From NCBI GenBank assembly GCA_963703565.1, contig CAVPEW010000068.1, forward strand, positions 62,001 to 126,000: a stretch of DNA of 64,000 nt, in the 5' to 3' direction. The notes under the pieces were generated by a model. That model was not told the DNA's origin. It saw only the letters and a list, made by a program, of their open reading frames with translations, and did no database searches. Both the position numbers and the translations under genes were made by a program. Below, one piece after another: positions 1 through 8,212 of the stretch; within the stretch, counting starts at the first letter, position 1, and every line of letters begins with the position of its first letter. The stretch comes from CAVPEW01 sp963703565 (lineage in GTDB: Bacteria; Actinomycetota; Acidimicrobiia; Acidimicrobiales; VFJN01).

Positions 1-169
1 GCAGTGCTCGTCGTTGCACGACGGTCTCCTTGTCTGCAGTGTTGGGCGGAAGGGTCCACGATCGGCGTCTGACCCTCGGTGGACCGTAGGCAGGTCCTGT
101 TTCGCCCAACGTTCCGTAGGGTGACGCCAGTTGGACGGATTTCTGTCTTCTATCTGACCCCATCGAGGA
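1..169. other. Non-coding end region with nested inverted repeats
   Basis: No convincing gene is seen here. The stretch lies downstream of the minus-strand PII gene. It contains two nested inverted repeats: outer arms GTTGGGCG (41-48) and CGCCCAAC (103-110), inner arms GGTCCAC (53-59) and GTGGACC (79-85). They could fold as a long two-stem hairpin, perhaps a transcription end or a structured RNA. There is no T-tract, so a classical intrinsic terminator is not supported. Confidence 0.3.
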
Positions 170-511
170 TCAGAGAGCGTCGGCGCCGAGCTCGCCCGTG
201 CGGATCCGCACGAGCTTGCCGACCGGTGAGACCCACAGCTTTCCGTCGCCGATCTTGCCCGTCTTGGCCGAGGCCACGATGGTGTCGACGACCTTGTCGA
301 CCATGGTCTCGTCGACCACGACCTCGACGCGCACCTTGGGCACGAAGTCGATCTGGTACTCCGCGCCTCGATAGGTCTCGGTGTGGCCTCCCTGGCGGCC
401 GAAGCCCTTGACCTCGGTCAGGGTGATGCCCTGGACCCCGGCGGACTTGAGCGCGTCTTTCACCTCCTCGAGCTTGTACGGCTTCACGATGGCTGTGACG
501 AGGTGGAGCAC
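170..511 (-). CDS. glnK: Nitrogen regulatory protein PII (GlnB/GlnK family)
   Basis: This 113-residue protein is a PII signal transducer, a trimer that reads ATP/ADP and 2-oxoglutarate and controls ammonium uptake and nitrogen enzymes. The T-loop spans about residues 36-55 and carries the family signature YRGAEY (47-52), with Tyr52 at the position modified in actinobacterial PII proteins. The B-loop TGKIGDGKLW lies at 84-93. The GTG at 511 is chosen because GGAGGG sits about five bases upstream and it gives the normal family length; the longer frame upstream is not PII-like. The next gene upstream on the same strand is a winged-helix regulator, so both may act in nitrogen control. AmtB, a common partner, is not in the window. 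The choice between glnB and glnK is uncertain. Confidence 0.93.
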   Translation of the reverse strand: MLHLVTAIVKPYKLEEVKDALKSAGVQGITLTEVKGFGRQGGHTETYRGAEYQIDFVPKVRVEVVVDETMVDKVVDTIVASAKTGKIGDGKLWVSPVGKLVRIRTGELGADAL

Positions 512-575
512 TATCGCCCTCCGTTGTTTGGTGGTTGCCGGAGATGGTTCGTCCCGGACCGATCCGGGACGGCAC

Positions 576-1106
576 TCAGGCGGGAGCTTCGGCGGGAGCC
601 GCCACGACGACGTCGGGGACGGGCACCCGTTCGAGCAGGTAGCCGCGGGAGCGCACCGTGCGGATGGCCAGCGAGAGCGGAGCCAAACGACGGCGCAAGC
701 GCAGAACGTGCACGTCGAGCGCGTTGCGACCGGGCGCACCCTCGGGCCAGCCCGCTCGGGCCAGGGCCTCCCGGCTCACCACGGCGCCGTAGCGGTCGAG
801 CAGCGCCGCGACCAGGCGCGCTTCGACCGGTGGCAGCGACCCCCAGCGATCACCGACGCGGAGCACGCCGTCGTCGTCGAGCTCGGGGGCCGGGTCGGTC
901 CGGGCCTCGACGCGGCGCCGCAGGGCCTCGAGCCGAGCGTGCAGGTCGACGTCACCGGCGGGGACGCGGATCCAGTCCTCGAGCTCGTCGACCACGAGCG
1001 GTGGAGCTGTGGACTGCTCGACCAGCAGGAGCCTGGGGGCGCGCACGGCGCGGAGCTCTGCCCGGCGGTCCTCTTCCTCGGGCCAGCGCAGCACCGCCAC
1101 CTCCAT
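576..1106 (-). CDS. OmpR/GlnR-like winged-helix regulator with degenerate receiver
   Basis: The 176-residue product ends in an OmpR/PhoB-type winged-helix DNA-binding domain (about residues 80-165, with LDVHVLRLRRRL followed by IRTVRSRGYLLE, the recognition helix and wing). The first 75 residues are too short and lack the Asp pocket of a true receiver. This resembles orphan atypical regulators such as GlnR, the actinobacterial nitrogen regulator. The gene lies directly upstream of the PII gene on the same strand, which supports but does not prove a nitrogen role. A TANNNT-type -10 (TACGGT) lies nine bases before the ATG, so the mRNA may be almost leaderless. It is divergent from the cyclic-nucleotide protein. 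A different OmpR-family orphan regulator remains possible. Confidence 0.7.
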   Translation of the reverse strand: MEVAVLRWPEEEDRRAELRAVRAPRLLLVEQSTAPPLVVDELEDWIRVPAGDVDLHARLEALRRRVEARTDPAPELDDDGVLRVGDRWGSLPPVEARLVAALLDRYGAVVSREALARAGWPEGAPGRNALDVHVLRLRRRLAPLSLAIRTVRSRGYLLERVPVPDVVVAAPAEAPA

Positions 1107-1184
1107 TGCGGCCGGACCGTAAGGGGATGCCGTTTCTCACCTGTTTCGTGAGGATGAACCCTCCTGCGCGGTCCCGGGAACTCC

Positions 1185-1190
1185 TATGAT
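1185..1190 (+). promoter_or_regulatory. -10 element of probable leaderless promoter
   Basis: TATGAT is followed by exactly six bases and then the ATG at 1197. The transcript would therefore start on or next to the start codon, giving a leaderless mRNA. No ribosome-binding site is visible before this ATG. Confidence 0.6.
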
Positions 1191-1196
1191 TCGGCG

Positions 1197-1619
1197 ATGG
1201 CACTCTCGACACATCTCGATCACCTCTCATCGGTCCCGTTGTTCTCGGCGTGTTCCAAGAAGGAGCTCCAGGCCGTGAGTCGGGCCGGCACCCAGATCGA
1301 GATCCCGGCGGGCGACGTGTTGTGCAAGGAGGGCGCTGTGGGCCGCGAGGCGTTCGTCCTGCTGGGCGGAACGGCCTCGGTCAAGCGCGGGGGCCGCAAG
1401 GTCGCTTCCGTGGGACCCGGTGCATGCATCGGTGAGCTCGCCCTGCTCGACCCCGGCCCGCGCACTGCGACCGTGGTGGCAGACACCGACCTCGACGTGC
1501 TGGTCCTGGCACCGGGCGAGTTCTTCGCCCTGCTCGACGAGGTGCCCACCATCTCCCGCAAGCTGCTGACCACCCTGGCCGGCCGGGTCCGCGAGCTGGA
1601 CAAGAAGACCTTCGGCTGA
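1197..1619 (+). CDS. Cyclic nucleotide-binding domain protein
   Basis: The protein is a single cyclic-nucleotide-binding beta-barrel of 140 residues with no DNA-binding domain. The phosphate-binding cassette is seen as GELALLDPGPRTA (79-91), with the Glu and Arg that contact the ribose and phosphate of cAMP or cGMP. Earlier residues (about 10-70) follow the normal fold: a helix ending at PLF, IPAGDVLCKEG, then the strand with FVLLGGTASV. Small stand-alone proteins of this kind are common in actinobacteria and are thought to pass cAMP status to partner proteins. The start is fixed by the -10 element six bases upstream. The partner is unknown. Confidence 0.85.
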   Translation: MALSTHLDHLSSVPLFSACSKKELQAVSRAGTQIEIPAGDVLCKEGAVGREAFVLLGGTASVKRGGRKVASVGPGACIGELALLDPGPRTATVVADTDLDVLVLAPGEFFALLDEVPTISRKLLTTLAGRVRELDKKTFG

Positions 1620-1653
1620 TCTGGCGGTACCGAGCCCGTTCGTGCCAGGCGGC

Positions 1654-2931
1654 TCAACCAGCAAGCCCCCCCACCGCGTGCAAGAGCAAGCCGATGAGCG
1701 CACCGACCAGCGTGCCGTTGATCCGGATGAACTGGAGGTCGGGACCCAGCGCCAGCTCCAGCTGATCGCTGACCTCTACGGGGTCCCAGCCGATCACGAT
1801 CGACTCGAGCACCTCGCTCAGCTCGCCGGAGTGGCGGTCGAGCGCCTGGTCGACCGCGAGCGCCACCCGGTCGTCGAGGCGGGTCGCCGCCGCCGGATCG
1901 CTGCGCACGCCCTGCGCCCAGCGCACCAGCTCGACCTCCACCCGGCTCCGCAGATGCGTTGCAGCACCGGTCGCGTCGTCGCGCAGCGCTACCGATGAGC
2001 GGGCGAGTGCCGATGTCATCAGCTCGGTCAGGCCCATCGCGTCGAAGGCGTCGTCCAGGGCGGCCGACAGCGAGGCCCGACGGTCGGGGTCGTCGCGCAG
2101 CGAGGCCGCCAGCTGGGCCAGCGCGTCGTCGATCCTGCGGCGCACAGGATGGTCCGGGTCTGCTTGCACCTCGGCCAGGGCCGCGGTTGCCGTGTCGTGG
2201 AGCTCAGCGAAGACTCGATCGTCGACGATCCCGGGCACCCACCACGGAGACCGAGCCCCGAGGTGCTCCCTGAGCTCCGCCCGATGATCGACCAGGTACG
2301 CACCGAGCCCGCCGAGCACGCGGTCCACGGCGGGCCGATGACGGCCGGAGGAGACGAGATCGCCGAGCGCGCCGCCGAGGGCGGCTGCGGTCGCCTCGCT
2401 CGTGAGCGCAGCGCGCACCGGGCGTTCGAGGGCGGATGCCACGGCCTCGGGATCGATCAGCTCGGCGGCTTGGGCCAACGCAGCTCCCACGCGCTCTGCG
2501 GCTGCGGCTGCGCCCCCCGGCGCCAGGATCGCGTCGGCCACCCGACGGGTCGGCGATGCGGCCCGAACCCTCGCCGCGACGAGGGGGCCGGCGAGGAAGT
2601 TCGCCTGCACGAAACCCGCGAGGCTGGCGCCGATGCGGTCCTTGCGCGTGACGATGACAGCGGTGTGCGGGATCGGCAGGCCGCCGGGCCGTCGGAAGAG
2701 GGCCGTGACGGCGAACCAGTCGGCCAGCCCGCCCACCAGGGCGGCCTCGGCCGCGGCACGCACGTAGCCGACCCAGGCCCCTCCGTCGTCCTCTGCCCGG
2801 CGGGCCGGGACCAGAACGACGGCGGCCACCACCAGCAACGATGCGGCGCGGCGTCGCATCCGCGCCAGGCGGGCCCGTCGCTCGCGGTCCCCGGCATGCG
2901 ACGCGACCCGGGTGATCGGCGCTGCGGGCAT
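1654..2931 (-). CDS. DUF445 family membrane protein (YjiN-like)
   Basis: The 425-residue product matches the DUF445 family: a hydrophobic helix near the N-terminus (about residues 28-45), the conserved block GLADWFAVTALFRRP and GLPIPHTAVI that follows it, a long soluble helical region, and a C-terminal hydrophobic segment (GTLVGALIGLLLHAVGG). The family is inner-membrane associated with no established biochemical role. The ATG at 2931 fits the family N-terminus, and a TACCTT element lies eight bases upstream. The gene is divergent from the Fe-S oxidoreductase gene with 89 bp between starts. Confidence 0.88.
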   Translation of the reverse strand: MPAAPITRVASHAGDRERRARLARMRRRAASLLVVAAVVLVPARRAEDDGGAWVGYVRAAAEAALVGGLADWFAVTALFRRPGGLPIPHTAVIVTRKDRIGASLAGFVQANFLAGPLVAARVRAASPTRRVADAILAPGGAAAAAERVGAALAQAAELIDPEAVASALERPVRAALTSEATAAALGGALGDLVSSGRHRPAVDRVLGGLGAYLVDHRAELREHLGARSPWWVPGIVDDRVFAELHDTATAALAEVQADPDHPVRRRIDDALAQLAASLRDDPDRRASLSAALDDAFDAMGLTELMTSALARSSVALRDDATGAATHLRSRVEVELVRWAQGVRSDPAAATRLDDRVALAVDQALDRHSGELSEVLESIVIGWDPVEVSDQLELALGPDLQFIRINGTLVGALIGLLLHAVGGLAG

Positions 2932-3020
2932 GGCGCGGCAAGGTACCGGCGCCGTAGGCCGGCGGCTCGGGGCGATCCGGCGGTTTCGGGGCCTCTGGGA
3001 CCTCGCGGTACCGTTCCGCG

Positions 3021-5223
3021 GTGCGCACCCGGATCAAGCCCCGCTACCTGGCCCTCGGGCTGGGGATCGCGTTCGCCGTGGTCACCGCCGTGTCGGGCAT
3101 CTCCGCGACCGTCTTCCAGTTCCACGACGACAGCCCGGTGGAGCGTGAGGTGTTCGGCAACATCCCGAGCGCGTGGAAGCTGGGCTTCTACACGGTCGTG
3201 CCGATCCTGATCGTCTACGGCGCCATGGTGTTCTCCCAGCGGGTCAAGAACTGGGAGCGCGGTGGGCCCGACGACCGCTCGACGACCACGCGCAACATCG
3301 GCAGGCGCCTGCGCGACTTCCGAGCCGGCGTCTACATGCAGACCCTGCTGCGCGACCCCGCGGCCGGGGTGATGCACAGCCTCATCTACTTCTCGTTCCT
3401 GATCCTGCTGGCTGTCACGACGGTGCTCGAGATCAACCACCAGGTGCCAGAGTCGGCCAAGTTCCTGCACGGGCAGGTGTACCAGGGCTACGCCGCTGTG
3501 GGAGATGCCGCCGGGCTGGCGCTGCTGGTGGGGGTGACGTGGGCGATCCTGCGGCGCTACGTGCAGAGGCCCTACCGGATCCGGATCAAGACCAAGCCGG
3601 AGCACGCCCTGATCCTGGGCACGTTGGGGTCGATAGCGCTGACCGGATTCGGCACCGAGGTGTGGCGCATCGCACTCGACGGTCGGCCCGACTTCGAGAA
3701 GTGGTCCTTCGTCGCGTATCCCATCTCCGGGCTCATCGACACGACGGGCACGCTCGCCGGCGGGCACCAGCTCTGGTGGGTCGCCCACGTGGCGACCTTC
3801 TGCCTGTTCCTGTTCATCCTGCCGGTGACGATGCTGCGCCACATGTTCACGTCGCCGCTGAACATGTACCTGCGCGACAGGCAGCGCCCCAAGGGCGCGA
3901 TGAAGGCGATGCCGAACCTGATGGAGACCGAGCTGGAGAGCTTCGGAGCCTCCACGGTCGAGGACTTCAGCTGGAAGCAGCTGCTCGACACCGACGCCTG
4001 CACGATGTGCGGGCGCTGCACGAGCGTGTGCCCCGCGCACGCGACGGGCAAGCCGCTCGACCCCCGCGAGATCGTGCTCAAGACCGGTGAGGTGATGGCT
4101 CGCACCGGCGACCCCGCCGTGTCACCGCCGATCGGGGTCGACTCGGAGATCACCGTGTCGGCGAACTCCCTGTTCGAGCGCATCACCCCGGAGGAGATCT
4201 GGGCGTGCACGTCGTGCAAGGCGTGCGACGAGATCTGCCCGGTCAACATCGAGATCCTCGACAAGATCCTCGACATGCGGCGCTACCTGTCGCTGATGGA
4301 GTCCAACTTCCCCACCGAGCTGGGCAACGCCTACCGGTCCATGGAGAACTCGGGCAACCCCTGGGGCATGAGCCAGAGCGACCGTGCGGGCTGGACCAGC
4401 AAGGTCGACGGTGTGGCCGTGGTCGAGCCGGGCGACGCCTTCGACCACGAGTACCTCTACTGGGTCGGCTGCGCGGGCAGCTTCGACGACAAGAACCAGC
4501 GCGTGACGGTGGCCATGGCCAAGCTGCTCCAGCGTGCCGGCATCGACTTCGCCATCCTCGGACCCTCCGAGAGCTGCACCGGCGACCCGGCCCGGCGCTC
4601 GGGCAACGAGTACATCTTCCAGATGCTGGCGATGGCCAACGTGGAGACCCTCAACGGCATGGGCGTGCGCAAGATCATCACGCAGTGCCCCCACTGCTTC
4701 AACACGCTGCTCAACGAGTACCCGCAGCTCGGCGGGAGCTACGAGGTGGTCCACCACAGCCAGCTGCTCGAGCAGCTCATCGACTCGGGCCAGCTCGACC
4801 TGTCCGGCGCCCGACTCGAAGAGCGGGTCGTGTACCACGACTCGTGCTACCTCGGCCGTCACAACGACGTGTACCTCGCGCCGCGCAAAATCATCGCCAG
4901 CCTCGGAGGGGTGGAGGTGGTCGAAGCTCCCCGCAACGGGACCAAGGGGATGTGCTGCGGCGCCGGGGGAGCGCGCATGTGGATGGAGGAGTCGGTCGGG
5001 GTCAAGGTGAACGACGCCCGGGCCGAGGAGGCTCATCGCGACCGGTGCCACCAGGGTCGCCACCGCCTGCCCGTTCTGCTACATCATGATCGACGACGGC
5101 GTGAAGGGTGCGGGCAAGGAGGAGGACGAGGTGCGGGTGGCCGACCTGTCCATGCACGTCCTCGAGGCGATCGAGCGCTCCGAGGCGGCCGGCTTGCCGG
5201 CGTTGCAGACCCAGCAGGACTGA
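3021..5223 (+). CDS. Membrane-anchored HdrD-like Fe-S oxidoreductase (frame break near 5033)
   Basis: This is a heterodisulfide-reductase-D-like electron-transfer protein of about 734 residues. Order: one N-terminal helix (about 7-30), a NarI-like membrane domain with several helices (to about 290), two 4Fe-4S motifs (Cys cluster near 326-337, and CTSCKACDEICP near 396), then two CCG domains (Cys near 483, 552, 605, 644 and about 683). Such proteins pass electrons between the quinone pool and soluble flavoproteins or thiols. The reading frame shifts by +1 near 5031-5037: after DARAEEA the family sequence continues in the next frame as IATGATRVATACPFCY and ends at TGA 5221-5223. Restoring GGCGCT where the sequence has GGCT repairs the gene. 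In the unrepaired frame the reading runs on into the next gene, a false fusion. GTG 3021 is the likely start. Confidence 0.85.
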
Positions 5224-5258
5224 GCCGCGCCGACCGGCGCCGAGGCGGGAGGTGCCGG

Positions 5259-5732
5259 GTGGCCTTCGGGCGCAGGAAGAGCGACGAGTGGGACGGCCAG
5301 GACCGGCGGGCCCCGACCATGGTCGTGGTGGTCAACGACGACCACGACGCCGCCGAGCTGGTCGTGCGCCTGCTGCGGCGAGCCGGCTATCGCGCTGCCG
5401 CCGCCCACGACGACTTCGAGGCGATCGGCGCGGCTCACGAGCTGTTGCCGCGAGCGGTCGTGCTCGACATGACCAGTGGCGGCGTGGGGGCCAGCCTCAA
5501 GGTGCTCGACCAGCTGCGCTCGAGCACGGACCGGCGGATCCACTCGACGCGGGTGGTCCTGTGCACGTCGAGCGCCAAGAACCGCCGGTTCTCCTACCAG
5601 TCGGGTGTCGACGCCTTCCTGGTGCGACCCTTCCGCGCGGACGAGCTGGTCGCCGAGCTGGACAGCGTGCTCGCACGCAGCGAGGCGGAGCGAAGGGAGC
5701 ACCGGCGCGCCCAGGCCGACGAACCCAGGTAG
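5259..5732 (+). CDS. Stand-alone response-regulator receiver-like protein
   Basis: The 157-residue protein holds a CheY-like receiver fold and no output domain. The acidic pair (VNDDHD) near residue 23 and the phospho-acceptor Asp in VVLDM are kept. The usual Lys-Pro near the end is replaced by RP in FLVRPF, an altered switch residue. The GTG at 5259 is chosen because GGGAGG lies about nine bases upstream; it is in the same frame as the unrepaired upstream gene but is a separate gene. The basic tail (ERREHRRAQADEPR) is likely disordered. The partner kinase is not evident. Confidence 0.7.
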   Translation: MAFGRRKSDEWDGQDRRAPTMVVVVNDDHDAAELVVRLLRRAGYRAAAAHDDFEAIGAAHELLPRAVVLDMTSGGVGASLKVLDQLRSSTDRRIHSTRVVLCTSSAKNRRFSYQSGVDAFLVRPFRADELVAELDSVLARSEAERREHRRAQADEPR

Positions 5733-5762
5733 GCCGGTCGGGGTTTCCGGTGCCGATGCCGT

Positions 5763-6338
5763 CTATGACCCGCCGGGGCGGAAGTTCTCCCAGTAGCGAC
5801 TGGGGGTCGGGCCCCGCTGGCCCTGGTACTTCGAGCCCAGCGAGCTGGCCCCGTAGGGGACCGCGGCGGCGGTCGTCATCTGCAGGAAGCTGACCTGGCC
5901 GATCTTCATGCCCGGGTACAGCGTGATGGGCAGGCTGGCCACGTTGGACAGCTCGAGGGTGATGTGGCCGTCGAAGCCCGCGTCGATGAAGCCCGCCGTG
6001 GAGTGGATCAGCAGCCCCAGGCGACCGAGCGAGCTCTTTCCCTCGATGCGCGCGACCAGGTCGTCGGGCAGTGCGACGCGCTCGTAGGTGGAGCCCAGGA
6101 CGAACTCGCCCGGGTGCAGGATGAAGGCCCGGTCGTCGTCGATCTCGACCAGGCGCGTGAGGTCCTCGAGGTCCCGCTTGACGTCGATGACCGCCATGGT
6201 GTGGTTGAGGAACACCCGGAAGTAGCGGTCGAGGCGTAGGTCGACCGACGACGGCTGGATGCTCGCCTCGTCGAGCGGATCGAGCACGATCCGGCCCGAC
6301 GCCAACTGGTCGCGGATCGTGCGGTCCGACAGGATCAC
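5763..6338 (-). CDS. dcd: dCTP deaminase, probably dUMP-forming
   Basis: Dcd converts dCTP to dUTP, and in many actinobacteria onward to dUMP, supplying dTMP synthesis. The 191-residue length matches the Mycobacterium tuberculosis bifunctional enzyme. Visible motifs are IQPSSVDLRLD near residue 27, GKSSLGRLGLLIHSTAGFID (substrate site with the catalytic Glu following), the conserved GFDGHITLELSN, and the C-terminal SKYQGQRGPTPSRY that closes over the nucleotide. The start is GTG 6338 with a TAGGGT element eight bases before it. It is transcribed away from the tRNA-Gly gene. Confidence 0.95.
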   Translation of the reverse strand: MILSDRTIRDQLASGRIVLDPLDEASIQPSSVDLRLDRYFRVFLNHTMAVIDVKRDLEDLTRLVEIDDDRAFILHPGEFVLGSTYERVALPDDLVARIEGKSSLGRLGLLIHSTAGFIDAGFDGHITLELSNVASLPITLYPGMKIGQVSFLQMTTAAAVPYGASSLGSKYQGQRGPTPSRYWENFRPGGS

Positions 6339-6403
6339 GGCGAGGGACCCTAGCCCCGGCGACGGGACCCTCCAGGCGGTTTGCTAGCGTCGCCGGGCAC
6401 CCC

Positions 6404-6474
6404 GCGGGTGTAGTTCAGAGGCAGAACATCAGCTTCCCAAGCTGAGAACGCGGGTTCGATTCCCGTCACCCGCT
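6404..6474 (+). tRNA. tRNA-Gly(CCC), island attachment target
   Basis: All four arms fold: acceptor GCGGGTG (6404-6410) pairs with CACCCGC (6467-6473); anticodon stem TCAGC/GCTGA encloses the loop TTCCCAA with anticodon CCC at 6436-6438; the T arm has the TTCGATT loop. CCA is not encoded. The 3' half is the crossover target of the neighbouring integrase: 6434-6476 is repeated exactly at 14750-14792. Integration leaves this tRNA intact. Confidence 0.95.
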
Positions 6475-6476
6475 CC
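6434..6476 (+). repeat. attL: 43-bp direct repeat in tRNA-Gly 3' half
   Basis: The 43 bases from the anticodon loop to two bases past the discriminator are identical to 14750-14792. This is the normal signature of tyrosine-recombinase integration into a tRNA gene, and the integrase gene starts about 200 bases to the right. Confidence 0.92.
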
Positions 6477-6680
6477 CTTGTAAAGTCCCTGGTCAGCACC
6501 GGTGCGGAGCGGGCGACACGTCCGCTGCGGTGGTGCGTTTGGGTGCACTTCAGCTCCCGATCGACCGCCGACGAGGCGCGATCACGCCCGTCGTTGGCTG
6601 CTCTCCCACCATGTCGTGCGGGTGCAGTACGGGTGCCATAGCCAGTTGATCCGCGCTGGGTGCGATCCGATCCCTGCGTG

Positions 6681-7802
6681 ATGACCAGACCCCGAACCGG
6701 AACCATGACCGAACGCGCACCGGGCCGTTGGCGGCTCCAGGTGACAGGCAATCCCGACCCGAACGGCGCACGGCTTCGCCTGTCCCGAACCGTCGAGGGC
6801 ACCCGCGCGGAGGCGCGCGAGGCCCTGCAGCGCTTCGTGGTCGAGACCGGCGCCGGACTGCACGGCGGAGCGACGACCACCGTCGGCTCCCTGCTCGACC
6901 AGTTCCTCGCCACGACAACCGCCGCCCCGACCACCCGAGCCGACTGGGACAGCGTCGTGGGTCACCATCTGAAGCCGGCGTTGGGCCACCTCAAGGTGTG
7001 CAAGCTCACCGCCCGTCACTGCGACGAGCTGTACGCGCAGCTGGCCCGGCGCGGCCTCGGACCGTCGCGGGTGCGATGCGCGCATGTCGTGCTGCACCGT
7101 GCGTTCGCGTTCGCCGTCCGATGGGGCTGGCTCGCCCGCAACCCGGTCTCCGCCGCGACCCGCCCGGCGGTGCCCCGCACCCCCATCAACCCGCCCACCA
7201 CCGAACAGGTCCGCCAGGCGCTCGCCGCAGCCGCCGACGCGAACGCGGCGTTCGCGTGCTGGCTGCACGTCGCCGTCGCCACCGGCGCGCGGCGAGGTGA
7301 GATCTGCGCGCTCCGCTGGAGCGACCTCGACCTGGGCGACGCCACGGCGCGCATCGAGCGGTCGGTGTCCGCCACCGCCAAGACCGGCCTGACGATCAAA
7401 CCCACCAAGACCGGCAGCGTCCGGCTGGTCACCCTGACCTCCCACGCCGTCACCGCGCTCCGCCACCACCTCCACGCCACCGCCACAAGCTCCGACGGCG
7501 GAGGCGACCGGTACGTGTTCACCAACGACCCCGACGGGCGCATCCCGTGGCGGCCCGAGCTGGTGACGCGCCGCTGGGAACGACTGCGCGCCACGATCAG
7601 CGGCCTGGCCCGCACCCGCGTCCATGACCTGCGCCACTACGTCGCCACCCAACTCCTCACCGCCGGCATCGACGCCCGGACCGTCGCCAACCGACTCGGC
7701 CACGCCCGCACCTCAACCACCCTCGACATCTACTGGGCGTGGCTACCAGCACGCGACCGCGACGCCGCCCGCCACCTCGAGAACCTCCTCGACAACCAAT
7801 GA
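6681..7802 (+). CDS. int: Tyrosine site-specific integrase
   Basis: The enzyme integrates and excises the island at tRNA-Gly. It has an AP2-like N-terminal arm-binding region (RWRLQVTG, GTRAEAREAL), a SAM-like core-binding domain (about residues 65-155) and the catalytic domain. The catalytic set is visible: Arg in TGARRGE (about 204), Lys in KPTKTGS (about 243), HDLRH (about 315-319), His in LGHARTSTT (about 341) and the nucleophile Tyr in LDIYW (about 351). All are present, so it should be active. ATG 6681 is preferred; GTG 6660 and ATG 6705 are alternatives and none has a clear ribosome site. Position just inside attL is typical. Confidence 0.93.
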   Translation: MTRPRTGTMTERAPGRWRLQVTGNPDPNGARLRLSRTVEGTRAEAREALQRFVVETGAGLHGGATTTVGSLLDQFLATTTAAPTTRADWDSVVGHHLKPALGHLKVCKLTARHCDELYAQLARRGLGPSRVRCAHVVLHRAFAFAVRWGWLARNPVSAATRPAVPRTPINPPTTEQVRQALAAAADANAAFACWLHVAVATGARRGEICALRWSDLDLGDATARIERSVSATAKTGLTIKPTKTGSVRLVTLTSHAVTALRHHLHATATSSDGGGDRYVFTNDPDGRIPWRPELVTRRWERLRATISGLARTRVHDLRHYVATQLLTAGIDARTVANRLGHARTSTTLDIYWAWLPARDRDAARHLENLLDNQ

Positions 7803-7885
7803 CCGACAGCCCCCCTCCACGAGCCCGACCGCTCGGTCGGCTGCTGTCGGTTCCGACTTCGTATACGCGTAAGAGTGACAAGCAC

Positions 7886-7904
7886 GTCCGGACAGCGTCC
7901 GGAC
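7886..7904 (+). promoter_or_regulatory. Paired GTCCGGAC operator upstream of TA pair
   Basis: Two copies of the palindrome GTCCGGAC (7886-7893 and 7897-7904) are spaced 11 bp start to start, one helical turn, and cover the expected -35 region. Ribbon-helix-helix antitoxins bind such paired sites to repress their own operon. Confidence 0.55.
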
Positions 7905-7909
7905 GCTGG

Positions 7910-7915
7910 TATGCT
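7910..7915 (+). promoter_or_regulatory. -10 element of leaderless TA promoter
   Basis: TATGCT is followed by six bases and then ATG 7922, the same geometry as other leaderless promoters in this window. The paired operator lies immediately upstream. Confidence 0.55.
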
Positions 7916-7921
7916 CGGCTC

Positions 7922-8212
7922 ATGAGCGATCCCGCCGTCACCCCGTCCCGGCGCCACCGCTTGGAGGTGCGCGTCACCGGGGAGCAGGACGCGCTCATAC
8001 GCCAGGCCGCCGACCTCGAGGACACCACCGTCACCGCGTTCGTGCTCGACACCGTCACCTCCAAAGCGAAGCGGGTCGTGAAGCAACACCAAGACCTCGT
8101 CCTGTCGAACGACGCCTTCGACCGCTTCATCGACGAGCTCGACAAGCCAGCCAAGCCCGTCCCCGAGCTCGTCGAGCTGTTCAAGAAGAACCCGAAGCTC
8201 CGCGAGGCGTGA
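7922..8212 (+). CDS. TacA-type (DUF1778) ribbon-helix-helix antitoxin
   Basis: The 96-residue protein has an N-terminal ribbon-helix-helix domain (RHRLEVRVTGEQDALIRQAA, then TVTAFVLDTV) and a C-terminal tail with the DUF1778 pattern (LSNDAFDRFIDELDKPAKP, then LVELFKKNP), which in TacA wraps round the toxin. It neutralises the acetyltransferase toxin encoded next and should repress the operon through the paired operator. ATG 7922 is set by the -10 element seven bases upstream; longer frames run through the operator. The stop overlaps the toxin GTG. Confidence 0.87.
   Translation: MSDPAVTPSRRHRLEVRVTGEQDALIRQAADLEDTTVTAFVLDTVTSKAKRVVKQHQDLVLSNDAFDRFIDELDKPAKPVPELVELFKKNPKLREA

Noticed and set aside
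3021..5732. Apparent fusion of the Fe-S oxidoreductase to a receiver domain
   Set aside because: The fusion needs an Arg-rich nonsense stretch after 5033; the family C-terminus with CPFC is found in the next frame and stops at 5223.
6350..6934. Minus-strand open frame across the tRNA containing VTGIEPAFSAWE
   Set aside because: It is the antisense reading of tRNA-Gly, a well-known false protein. The copy at 14450-15022 has the same cause (attR).
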